NCBI GenBank assembly: GCA_949317995.1
Contig: OX439036.1
Coordinates: 8,908,356 to 8,972,355, forward strand
Length of the DNA stretch: 64,000 nucleotides
Reading direction: 5' to 3'
From: Acholoe squamosa
Lineage: Eukaryota > Annelida > Polychaeta > Phyllodocida > Polynoidae
Under the pieces are notes generated by a model. That model did no database searches, had not been told where the DNA came from, and saw only the letters and a list, made by a program, of their open reading frames with translations. The position numbers were made by a program, and so were the translations under genes. Below, in pieces: positions 55,379 to 64,000 of the stretch (positions within the stretch are counted from its first letter, which is position 1; each line of letters opens with the position of its first letter).

Positions 55379-56395
55379 ATGGGGAATCATCATTCAAAGA
55401 ATGGATCATTGGAGTCCAATGCATCCAGGATGTTCACATTAGGAGACTCTGATGTCTTTCACTTCATCATATACACAGCTGTACGTGGACCCATCTGTGT
55501 CCTAGGATTCGTTGCTAATATTGTCTGTTTCAAGATCCTCAAGAATGACAATAGTAGGAAGCACCCTGCAGCAAGCTTCCTGCTGCAGGCATTGGCTGTT
55601 TCTGACAATATGGTCCTTGCATTATGCTTCATCAATGGCATCAACCTTGGTCTACCTCTGATGCTTGGGGAAGGACAGATATTCATTACTGCAGTGATAT
55701 ATCTCTACTCTATTATGTACTTTGCACCATTTATCAGCATGGCTTGGAATACTTCAGTGTGGATAACAGTGCTAATAGCGATGAACCGTTATATAGCAGT
55801 CTGCTGGCCTCTTGATGCAAACAGACTCAATAGCATCACAAAGACCAAGATATGGGTGTCCCTGGTAGTCACCTTAGCTATCACCCTTCGTTTGCCAGAC
55901 TTTTTTGCATTAACCATCGTATACCCTGATGACAGTAATTCCATGAATATGCCTTTTTTGAATGAAACAAGCATTGGACCAAAAACTCAATTTGGTATTG
56001 TGTACAAAGTTGTGTTTGGTAGCTTTGCTGCTGCTGCCTTTCCTCTATTGCTTCTTATAACTTTCAATATCAGGATAATCGTGGAGCTGAGGAAAGTAGA
56101 AAAGTGGAAGGATGCCCATGGACAGAACATCAGTAATTCAGACAACAATATAACACTTGTGATGGTAGGAATTGTCATTATGTTCATAGTTTGTAACTTA
56201 CCATTCCAGATCCAATTATTAGCATGGTTCGCTGGACAGGACTCTGACGTTTGGTATGGTGTCAAGTGTGTGTCTGATGTACTTCGTACAGTTATCTCCT
56301 CAACAAACTTTGTCATTTACTATGTCTTACAAAAGAGCTTCAGAGAAGCCTGTATGAAAGCAATCTGTTGCTGTCATAGAACAAAGTATAAATAG
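55379..56395 (+). CDS. Intact intronless class A (peptide-type) GPCR
   Basis: Seven-TM receptor of 338 residues from the Met at 55379 (MGNHHSKNG). An upstream in-frame Met at 55349 would give 348, but MGN is the start also seen in pseudogene B. TM segments at about 28-52, 63-91, 102-135, 157-180, 205-232, 258-285 and 293-316. N-glycosylation sites at N14 and N195. NRY at 136-138 replaces DRY and is followed by IAVCWPL. TM7 has NFVIYY in place of NPxxY, then FREACMKAICCC, a likely palmitoylated helix 8. The layout (SVWITVLIAMNRYIAVCWP, SSTNFVIYYVLQKSFR) is closest to FMRFamide-type peptide receptors as I know them; ligand unknown. The usual TM3/ECL2 disulfide cysteines are absent. No premature stop. 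Sits at the end of duplicated block C; sister copies at 37.8 and 46.6-51.1 kb are dead. Confidence 0.9.
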   Translation: MGNHHSKNGSLESNASRMFTLGDSDVFHFIIYTAVRGPICVLGFVANIVCFKILKNDNSRKHPAASFLLQALAVSDNMVLALCFINGINLGLPLMLGEGQIFITAVIYLYSIMYFAPFISMAWNTSVWITVLIAMNRYIAVCWPLDANRLNSITKTKIWVSLVVTLAITLRLPDFFALTIVYPDDSNSMNMPFLNETSIGPKTQFGIVYKVVFGSFAAAAFPLLLLITFNIRIIVELRKVEKWKDAHGQNISNSDNNITLVMVGIVIMFIVCNLPFQIQLLAWFAGQDSDVWYGVKCVSDVLRTVISSTNFVIYYVLQKSFREACMKAICCCHRTKYK

Positions 56396-56997
56396 GCTGG
56401 ACACTATTAAAAGAAACCATCAAAATGGTGAGAGTTCTCCTGCAACTTTTGTATTTCGTCATCAACTGATAGCAATGAATCAAAGTTGTCTCAATGTGAT
56501 TTTATTTATCTAGAATATAAATGCGACCAACTATTGTAAATGATGACAAAAGAATGCAGGATTGGGTCTACAAAGCGATGAATAGCACACCATATGACAG
56601 GTTTGATTAACCTTAGAAGTAATAGTTTTTTTCTTGTTTTTTTTTCACATTTTTCACTGTTAATCCATCTAAATATGATAAAGCACACCATTTTCTCAGG
56701 ACAACTTCATAAGAGAGGGAAGTGGCTATGATGGTGTTATATAAAAGTGTGTAGGATGATACAAAATTTGTTACGACATTGATGTGATATATAATGTATT
56801 ATATGAGTATCATTAAATTATTATAGTATTAGTTAGGTACTGGTATATTCCTATTAGAGCTGGTGCTGCCACCTGTCCTGCACAACCTGTACTCCTCCCT
56901 CCTCCAGTGCCTCCCTAGATACCACTCTTGGTATAGTTACTACCGCCTCCTCCATTCACCTACACAGTATGTTTTTTTGTGTAGTGTTTTAAATTGT

Positions 56998-57003
56998 AAT
57001 AAA
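56998..57003 (+). promoter_or_regulatory. Possible poly(A) signal of the receptor gene
   Basis: AATAAA about 600 bases after the receptor stop, the first plus-strand hexamer clearly placed downstream. No transcript evidence, so weak. Confidence 0.3.
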
Positions 57004-57260
57004 AGCTGCGAGCCAGCCACTAACCAATTAAGGCCAAATTAATTTCATTCTTGTCCGGTTGTTGGATCATGTGTATCCCTCGTCATATATGTTCAGAGGA
57101 CGGTCTGATATCAAGTTAATGATAAATTGTCTTATTTGATAACTGTTACAACATTATATTTGTCCAGATGGATCCTTTGACTATTTTCCCCAGACCCTTA
57201 GTTCAGCAAAGTTACCCATGACCACACTATAATAAGAGGGAGGCGGGGTAGGTGGTTCAA

Positions 57261-60200
57261 TCAAATCATTGTGTTGAGGTGTATGTCTGTGCTACCAATA
57301 CCAGGGTAGGAAGGGGCTGAGGGCTGAGAGCCCGGGGTGTGATGTATATGTGACTGTCTGTGATCTGTATCATCTGTATCCTGCCTATAATCCTGAGTTC
57401 GATATTCCAGGTCATCATTTCTATTAAATCTGATTAGTGGCGCATATTGCTGTGATGCAGACGGATAAGAAGGTGCCGGTGGTGGGTTTGTGATTTGTGG
57501 TGGCTCGTTCTTTGGAGTTCTTAAAGGCATCCTTTGATTGTTTACAGAAAGCCTAGCAGCTCTTTTTGCTCTGTAATTGTTATGTAGTTCTGACAGCCTT
57601 GCTCTGGCTCGCACCAATGCATCTGGGAGTTGTGCAAGTTTTTTTTTTCCAACATGTTTGATGAAGGTTAAACATTGTGCAAAACACGGCAGTCAGTGCT
57701 ATACCTGTTAGACATGCAGGCCACAACATGCCATAGAAGGCTGCTTTGAAGCTGTAGATCTTCCTCCCAATGACCTATAAGTCAGACAGATTATCATTGG
57801 ATTATGACAAATGTAATAAGGCAGTGGCAAGAATGTCCAAGATTTTTTCTTAGGCATATAGTTCTAAGCATATCCAATTGACAAAAAAAAAGTTTTTTCT
57901 TTAACATTTTCAATGCTTGTAAAAATTAGGTCTGTTTAACATTTTAACGTCAAAATTTACATTTTTCCACTTTTCTAAAACGTTTAAATCAAAAGCGTTT
58001 CTAGACTAAATGTTTAGACATTCGTATTCATTTGAAATAAAGATGACATTAAAAACATTTCTGCAAGTGGGTACGAATTGCATAGGATATCAAATGATGA
58101 TAGCCTGAATGTCCAAACGAAAAGCACTTATTTTCTTGTATTACACAGAGTATGACAGAATATCCCTATTAAAAGTATGTCATAACTTAATATGTTTTGC
58201 CGCTGATGTTACTATGCAGCAGTGCAGTATATTAAGTACCGTAATCTCCCCGTATAAGGCAAGGCCCGCGTATTAGTCGCACCTAGAGTTTTGGAAAATT
58301 CTCAAAAAAAATGAAAAATTCATAACTTTGGTTCTACTGAATGAATTTTCAAAATTCAAAAACCTATGTGTAGCTTGGGCCACCCCAGACCCTCCTGGGC
58401 CCCCTTATGTTCTATTATGACCAAGGGGGTATGTAAGATATCAAAAGAAAGGTCTTGGTGTCCCCCTTGTGGATCCAATGAGAATTAAAACCCCCGTATA
58501 AGACGCGACTTATACGCGGGAGATTATGGTATTATAACACTACATTTAAGATCCTAAATACACTAGAGAAGAGGAGGACCTGTAGGTTTGAATAAGACAT
58601 GTAGCCACTACCTACCCTCCCAGGTTGACTACCACTGTAATAGCATGGAAATTCAAAATGATATGCTTCATTGAGAAGCATTATCCTGTTTTTTATCTGT
58701 ATCGAACTATTAGTGAAACCAGGCCCACAGTTATAGAAGGAGCACTGAAAATTAAAAGAAAAAAAAAGAATTACAAATTTATTAAAAAAAAACAAAAAAA
58801 CCCAAAAAACAATCACATAAAACACTCCATTTTTTATTTTGTGAAAAACTTCCATATCTGGAATGTACAAAGAATATTTCAGGGCAATAACTTATATTTT
58901 GTCAAAGATTATAACAGCATCGCCAGAGGAGAATTATTGAGTTCTTTTACTTTTGACTTCCTACTTGTCAAAAAAGAATGGAAATCATGAAAAAACAAAA
59001 ACAAGACACAATATTTTTTCAATGTTTGGTGACATTTGTAAAAAGTGAGACAGTGAGACACAAAAACATAACCAGTGGGGTCCGTGACATTTCAAGGACT
59101 TCCGGGAAGTAGGTGGCAATGTGGTTGGTACCCGAGTTGTCATGGAAACTGACTCTGATCTGCACAAAGGGAAGCAAATGTATTTGACAATGTCCATGCG
59201 ATTTTTCATTCCATTTTCCTTTCCGTCTTTACAAGGAAGGTGAAAGAGAAAGAAAAGGATTAAGATTAAAACAAGCAGCATAAATTTTAATCAATTACTT
59301 CACTCTATACTCGGCAAAAGAACTTGCCGTTTGCAAACGTTTTGATTTAATTGATATAGGTAGAAAACGTTTGTGAAAATAGAAAACAACTTTTTTTTGA
59401 AAAACTTATATTAACATATTTTTCAAGGTTAGTTCTTCAACATATGTAATGCTTCTAAACGGTAGTCATATTTTCATGGCATACTTACCATTTTTTAACC
59501 TAAACCCAAGTAAAACAAAACCTTTTATAGAACGTTTAAAACGTTTTTAATAAAGTTTCTGATGTTAGAAATAAATGTTTTAACAAACCTAGAAAGCATA
59601 TTTGATGTTTAAAACATTTTTTTTGCCAAGTGAGGAGTCTATAGGTTGTGACTACAAATGTTTCTATAAGCTACTTCCCCTACTTTACAAAAAGGTATAA
59701 GCATCAGCCATGACTTAATCTATAATCTTAATCTATAAGAGCATGAATTATCTAGAAGGAAGTGGTGAAAATATGCCTTAATCCAGAGTTCAGTAGTCCC
59801 CGCCTATAGCCACCCAAAGAACAGCAATTGTTTATGTAACGTTTTGAAAACGTTTTTTGGGGTTGCAAGCCGCATCAGCGGCCGGGAGCGTAGCGACCGT
59901 AGCAACTCCATAATGTTTTCGGTTTTCTCCCTGTCACCTATGACGTCATTGGTGACATCATGCTGCCTCAGTGACGTCACCCGCAGTGGCTAGCAATGGA
60001 GTGGCAACTCCTATCCGTGGTCCTTGCCACATTTTTCTTGTTGAAAAGGTTTTTTATCTGAACCAATATATAATATTTTTTCTATATATATCTGTTCCAA
60101 ATTATAATGTTTTCTTGCATTGAAAAGAACATATTTTTAACATTTTTTTCGGTTTTCGTTTTTCCAATGTCTACAAACGTTGGCGAAAACGTTTTTAAGT

Positions 60201-61591
60201 TGGGAGAACTTAGGAACGTTTTCTTTTTTAAAAAATCATGTGTTTTTTGGCAAGTGGGAGTAATAATACTCCCAATTTAAAGAATTTCTTTTCATTAACT
60301 AGAACTCATGAAGATAGCACAGTTCTCTGTAAGGGTGCGGAAAAACAAACATAGAACACAGACAATAACTTACAGGACAACACAAATATAACAATCACAA
60401 AAAACATGTATGATACTTTGATCTAGTACTTAATATTTTATACTAAAAAAGCTTTTAATTACGAATATATTTATTTTAAGATATCAAACTTTTTTTGTTT
60501 CTGCCAAGTGGGTTCAGGCCTTAAAGGTTTGATAAATGACTGCTAGTGTGCACATTGCCAGAGCTCTTAGTTTGCTGCACACGCTGGGTAGAAATCAATA
60601 CATTGCGTGCCTAGGCTTGCCTATACTTGACATTGGCACACATCAAATTATATATGGGAGTGGTCTGTTTTTTAGGGGGGGGGGTGGATTTTCCTGCATC
60701 AACCCTCCCCTCAATATTTCGCCCCCCCCCCTCTTATTCTCTTCTAACATGCTGTTTTCTATTTTTGTTGAAAAGGGGTAAAGAAATTGTCGCCCCCAGA
60801 GCAATGTGAAAGCTTTCACCCCACCCCCTTTGTTTTATTGTAACACGTGTGCTTTTTTTTCTCTGAAAAGGGGAAGAATTCTTTTAAAACTATCCCCTGA
60901 GTCTGAGGGATCGGAAATATCTTCTACCCACCCCAACCCCCACTTAAGCACCACTCCCCCTCCAATTGCTAAAAAATGACTACTCCCTAAGCCCACGGTA
61001 TTAATGGAGCGATCATTTTTTAACAACAGGGGGGCAGTGGGTTTGCCCTCCCCCCTCTCAAGGGTGAAAACTTTTTGACACCCCATAGGGAACAAAAAAA
61101 CATGTGCGAACACGCCCTTTTAACCTATAGTAACATGTGAACTTTTTCACTGAAAACAGGTGAACTTATTTCGACCCCCCCCCTCAGAGGGGTTGACGAA
61201 ATGTCACCCCCCCCCCCACCTGGTCAAGGGGACAAAAGATTCTGACCCATTCAAACCCACCAGCCCCCCTGTTGTTAAGAAATGATCACCTCCAAGAATG
61301 AATAATTCTGCACCTACCCTGGTTTGCCATAAGTCTTGGTACAGTATTGGCAGGCCCTAGTCCCAGACTCTGTCGCATTCTCTACGCGACATTCTGCGGG
61401 TCAGAAACTTTTAGTCTCGTTGTATTCCGGAACGATAACAAAACCCACCACAACCATAATAAGCACTCCGATAACAGCTAGACAAAAGCACATAGCAGTG
61501 GACCAGTGACAGGAGGGACCGTCCATACTTATAGGTGCTCCCTGTGTATAGACAAAGACTAATGTCTTGGGTGCCAACATAGGAGCAACGA
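57261..61591 (-). CDS. BK-channel beta-subunit (KCNMB) / TipE-like two-TM protein, partial gene model
   Basis: Minus-strand exons: 61591-61409 (AMCFCLAVIGVLIMVVVGF, TM1, then VPEYNETK); 59226-59073, or from 59159 if the nearer acceptor is used (VQIRVSFHDNSGTNHIATYF); 58744-58616 (CSFYNCGPGFTNSS...FPCYYSGSQPGR, both ends phase 0, good CAG and GTAGGT sites); and 57775-57261 (VIGRKIYS, then FKAAFYGMLWPACLTGIAL, TM2, then a cytosolic tail). The order TM1 - loop with paired Cys and PCYY - LWP at the start of TM2 is the plan of KCNMB/TipE auxiliary channel subunits. The tail is Pro/Tyr-rich and longer than in vertebrate KCNMBs. In the last exon a run of ten T (57639-57648) throws the frame; nine would keep it open through VRARARLSELHNNY to the stop at 57261. 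The first coding exon and perhaps a small exon near 60300-60326 (NCAIFMS) remain unsettled, and the TM1 donor (AAAA|GTTTCT) is weak. Confidence 0.62.
57868..58075. mobile_element. AAACGTTT-rich foldback MITE in the KCNMB-like gene
   Basis: CAATTGACAAAAAAAAAGTT at the left, ACATTTCTGCAAGTGGG at the right, with AAACGTTTA and CGTTTCTAGAC words between. A degenerate member of the CCCACTTGGC family, in the last intron. Confidence 0.5.
58237..58531. mobile_element. Complete TA-flanked MITE, second internal subfamily
   Basis: TACCGTAATCTCCCCGTATA at the left and ATACGCGGGAGATTATGGTA at the right; interior GGAAAATTCTC, CCTATGTGTAGCTTGGGCC and GAAAGGTCTTGGTGTCCC as in 34770-35043. Its ends equal those of the 17.28-kb copy but the inside is different. 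In the last intron of the KCNMB-like gene. Confidence 0.85.
59312..59632. mobile_element. AAACGTTT-rich foldback MITE
   Basis: CTCGGCAAAAGAACTTGCCG at the left, TTTTTTTTGCCAAGTGAGG at the right; GCAAACGTTTTGATT, GAAAACGTTTG and AACGTTTAAAACGTTTTTAA words between. Intronic in the KCNMB-like gene. Confidence 0.6.
59810..60262. mobile_element. AAACGTTT-rich MITE split by the CRE-bearing element
   Basis: GTAACGTTTTGAAAACGTTT leads directly into the CRE-bearing core (about 59866-60045). After it, AACGTTGGC-type words (ACAAACGTTGGCGAAAACGT) continue to TTTTTTGGCAAGTGGG. The left CCCACTTGGC end is not clear, so the outer border is approximate. Confidence 0.55.
59866..60045. mobile_element. CRE-bearing element, copy 2 (reverse orientation)
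   Basis: Reverse complement of 20940-21120: GCCGGGAGCGTAGCGACCGT, AACTCCATAATGTTTTCGG, TATGACGTCATTGGTGAC, CAGTGACGTCACCCGCAGTG. Two full TGACGTCA octamers are kept; a third reads TGACATCA. Confidence 0.8.
60650..61315. repeat. Dispersed C/G-run repeat, copy 2
   Basis: TGTGCGAACACGCCCTTTTA, CTATAGTAACATGTGAAC and TTTCACTGAAAACAGG match 10371-10425 in order. Alternating runs of C and G are split by 'AAAGAAATTGTCGCCCCC'-like words. Several tandem-like copies may be merged here. Confidence 0.55.
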
Positions 61592-62912
61592 CTGAGGGCT
61601 ATTCATTATTTTGAGGAAGGGGGGAATTCCTTTGATATAGTGCACACATGTACCAAACCTTTTGACTTCTAGTTAGTATTTCATTTCCTTATCACTGCTA
61701 TGCTTGAGTTCATATCATATTTCTTCTAAGAAGAGTAAATCAACAGTAGAAATAATAATGTTGATTTAATGGTGACAAAATCAATGTTGAAGCAACATTG
61801 AATTGAGAACAATATTTCAACGTTGATATCTCCACCATCGATCTCATGTTGAGAAAAACTGAAATGCATCATTGACAAAATGTTTTAAACAAATTCAGTT
61901 GATTTAACGTTTTCTTCCCACTGCAGGCTGTTTCCAAAAGGTTGGGTCGTGAATTCTCGTGATATACATGTAGGTACATCACTTCCCATTCTCATGCTCT
62001 ACTGCACCCACAGAATGTACTGGCCATCCTATATTGAAAATCCCTATAAATCAGACTGTATTGCAAAAATTGTTGAAGCACTTCCTTGCTCGGGTCACAC
62101 TTGAGTGCCTTGCCAGAGGAGGTGTTTCTATATGGAAGTGGTTTTCCCAGGGTTTTCTCTGTTCCCTTAAGTTATTTATATCCAAATACTTAGTCCACAG
62201 TAGTGATTATCTTTTTTTCAGATGACTTCCTGGAAAGTGAGTTGTTGCTTGGGAAGTACTGAATACTTCTGGACTAAGACTCTTTGGGAAACAGCTTTTG
62301 GATACAAAAGGGTGTAGTTATTCACCACAGATGAGTGACTTGCATTTTCAGAAGCACACCTTCAACAGAAATGAGTTCCACCATTTTGGAAACAGCCTCC
62401 CGGGCCGCCTATACGGCACATGGCTATTGTATTATTGACCAATGGGAAGCATCCCTGGCATTTACTGCGGAGACGGGGGCTGAAGGTGTTAGTCATAGTG
62501 CAGTCGGGGTCTAATGGCGGCCTCCATAGCCTAATGTGCTAATGCCCTATAGATAGGCACTGTAGCAAAGCCCATCGATGTCATGAATTATGGAGTGGTT
62601 GTTTTTCTCTGTCACCTGTTTTCATATAGTGGGGAAAGAGGGGAAAACATCTCTACTCGATTACCTTAGGAAATATAGATTGCATGCCCTGCATGCAGTT
62701 TAAGGAAATTTTATCTAAAGGTTTAAGGAAATCGAGAAATGTGGTAAGATGTTTTTGTAGATAGGTTCAAAGAAATTAGTCATAGATTCTATATTGTTTC
62801 TCATTTTATTTCAAATTGCTCACTTACATTTCATTAATCAAACTGTCTGTACAATGATATTATCTTTCAGCCTTTGAGAGAGTAAAGGAGTACATCTAGC
62901 CTCTATAACTTA
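61592..62912. other. No gene recognised
   Basis: Region upstream of the TM1 exon of the KCNMB-like gene, where its first exon and promoter should lie. 61735-61915 has repeated TTGATTTAA/CAACATTGA/AACGTTGA words. I could not place a start exon. Confidence 0.4.
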
Positions 62913-63205
62913 CCCACTTGACATAAAAACGTTTTTTAATGTTGGGAAAACGTCTTTATAGGGTTCCTAGGCTTGCCAAACATTTTTAGATGTCAACACA
63001 TGTATACAGAACGTTTTAATGTTCTATAAAAGGTTTTTCTTAGGTCAAAAACGTTTTTTTAATGTAAAAGAAACATAACTAACAAATGTTTTTATTTGGT
63101 AAAACGCTTTTTGAATGTATTAAAACGTTTTTCAAACGGTTTTTTACCCGAACCTAATGAAAACGCTTGCAACCGTTGAGAATACGTTTTTAGCCGAGTG
63201 ATTAG
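62913..63205. mobile_element. AAACGTTT-rich foldback MITE
   Basis: CCCACTTGACATAAAAACGT at the left and GAATACGTTTTTAGCCGAGTG at the right, with AAAACGTTTTTCAAACGGTT and similar words inside. About 290 bp, noncoding. Confidence 0.65.
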
Positions 63206-63299
63206 TGGCTCCAGGGACAGCCACTAATTAATCACCCGATGGGAATTTGTGGAGTAAACTTGTGGCTCACATAATACTGTAGAGGTCGGCAGAAAACGT

Positions 63300-63376
63300 C
63301 CTGGAGAAACCGGGAGTCGAACCCGGGACCCTCCAACCTGCAGGCGGAAGCTGACATTCTCTACCTTCCACCTACA
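63300..63376 (-). repeat. tRNA-like SINE head, minus strand
   Basis: On the minus strand: TGGAAGGTAGAGAATGTCAG (A-box side), then GGGTTCGACTCCCGG (B box with a perfect T-stem). The acceptor is imperfect and a non-tRNA body follows, so a tRNA-derived SINE or pseudogene is likelier than a working tRNA. Confidence 0.55.
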
Positions 63377-64000
63377 TCTGGATCGGTATAATACACAAGG
63401 GGGGCAGCTTATACCGGCTGACCAGCCCCTGAGGGCTGGTGCACCCGGAACGGGGCAGATGGCCTACCGCCATGGACTTACAGCCAGAGCTGGTCCCTAC
63501 AATACCAATAGATTTGGCACAAATATTTTGCATGGATCTGATGTTTTAAATCATGCCCAGTTGACATATTTTTACATCTCAAACAAATGTTTAATAAACT
63601 TAAGAAGACAATAAACGTTTTTTTTTTGTTGTTTTCCTGGAGTTGTTATGAGGTGTAGATCTACAAGCATTAAGGCAAGGAGTTTATAAACCTTGATCAT
63701 ATATCACAGGCTGCATTGTATATCACAAGGGTTTGCATATCACAGGCACACGCAACTATCTTTTTGTGTAACTGATTTAAATCTATTGACTAGTCTATGC
63801 TTCTCATGTCTGATAGCATCGGGAATTCCGATTACAAATCTAGTTAGTGTCTACATGAAGAGGAATGCAGAAAATGAATTGGGATACTACTTTCAATATA
63901 AAGATGCAACACACTTGGACAAAAAAGAATTTAAACATAGGTCCAACTTTGAAATTGTATGTATGGTTAACTATCAATCCACAGCATATTAGTTCAGATG
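63377..64000. other. SINE body, MITE fragment, no gene
   Basis: 63380-63500 probably continues the SINE. 63555-63630 has CCCAGTTGACATATTTTTAC and AATAAACGTTTTTTTT, a decayed AAACGTTT-type end. The open frame at 63693-63992 has no family features. Confidence 0.4.

Overview
This is eukaryotic, almost certainly marine-invertebrate, genomic DNA. It shows multi-exon genes with GT-AG introns, tRNA-derived SINEs, LINEs, LTR and tyrosine-recombinase retroelement fossils, dozens of short foldback (MITE-like) elements and several minisatellites. The phylum cannot be fixed from the window. A SINE tail ending in GGCGTTAAAC, gypsy fossils with a CCHC knuckle and a class III GLUT fit a mollusc, other lophotrochozoan or non-vertebrate deuterostome. 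One 200-N assembly gap lies at 35044-35243.

Host genes: (1) A complete 13-exon class III glucose transporter (SLC2A12/SLC2A10-like, 615 aa) on + from 12255 to 24277, whose introns are full of short transposons and a 1-kb minisatellite. (2) A small family of intronless class A GPCRs: one intact (55379-56395, +) and two pseudogenes (37798-38925, -; and 46631-51138, +, split in two by a 3.6-kb LINE). The second pseudogene and the intact gene lie in diverged tandem segmental duplicates (about 43.14-51.14 kb and 52.79-56.4 kb). (3) A gene on the minus strand at 57261-61591 whose short exons give a two-TM, Cys-rich protein resembling BK-channel beta subunits (KCNMB) / TipE; its last exon carries an apparent one-base homopolymer indel.

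Layout: 0-4.3 kb, foldback elements, tRNA-like SINE heads, TA-flanked MITE pieces and a 39-bp minisatellite. 4.31-9.28 kb, Ty3/gypsy fossil. 9.28-12.25 kb, repeats and upstream intergenic DNA. 12.25-24.3 kb, GLUT gene. 24.3-26.1 kb, MITEs. 26.10-30.60 kb, a second gypsy fossil on the minus strand with 97-bp LTRs. 30.6-35.0 kb, satellites and foldbacks, including a 24/24/23-bp higher-order array. 35.2-37.5 kb, minus-strand LINE cut by the gap. 37.8-38.9 kb, GPCR pseudogene A with a perfect 60-bp-arm hairpin. 39.6-43.0 kb, DIRS/Ngaro-like fossil. 43.1-51.1 kb, GPCR pseudogene B block with a CR1/Jockey-type LINE. 51.15-51.64 kb, possible solo LTR. 52.8-57.0 kb, intact GPCR block. 57.2-61.6 kb, KCNMB/TipE-like gene with MITE-filled introns. 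61.6-64 kb, intergenic DNA with more foldbacks and a tRNA-like SINE.

The transporter, peptide-type receptor and putative channel subunit are ordinary membrane-protein genes with no evident functional link. The most distinctive content is the missed beta-subunit-like gene, the GPCR family lacking the usual extracellular disulfide, and the layered short transposons that share termini but differ inside.
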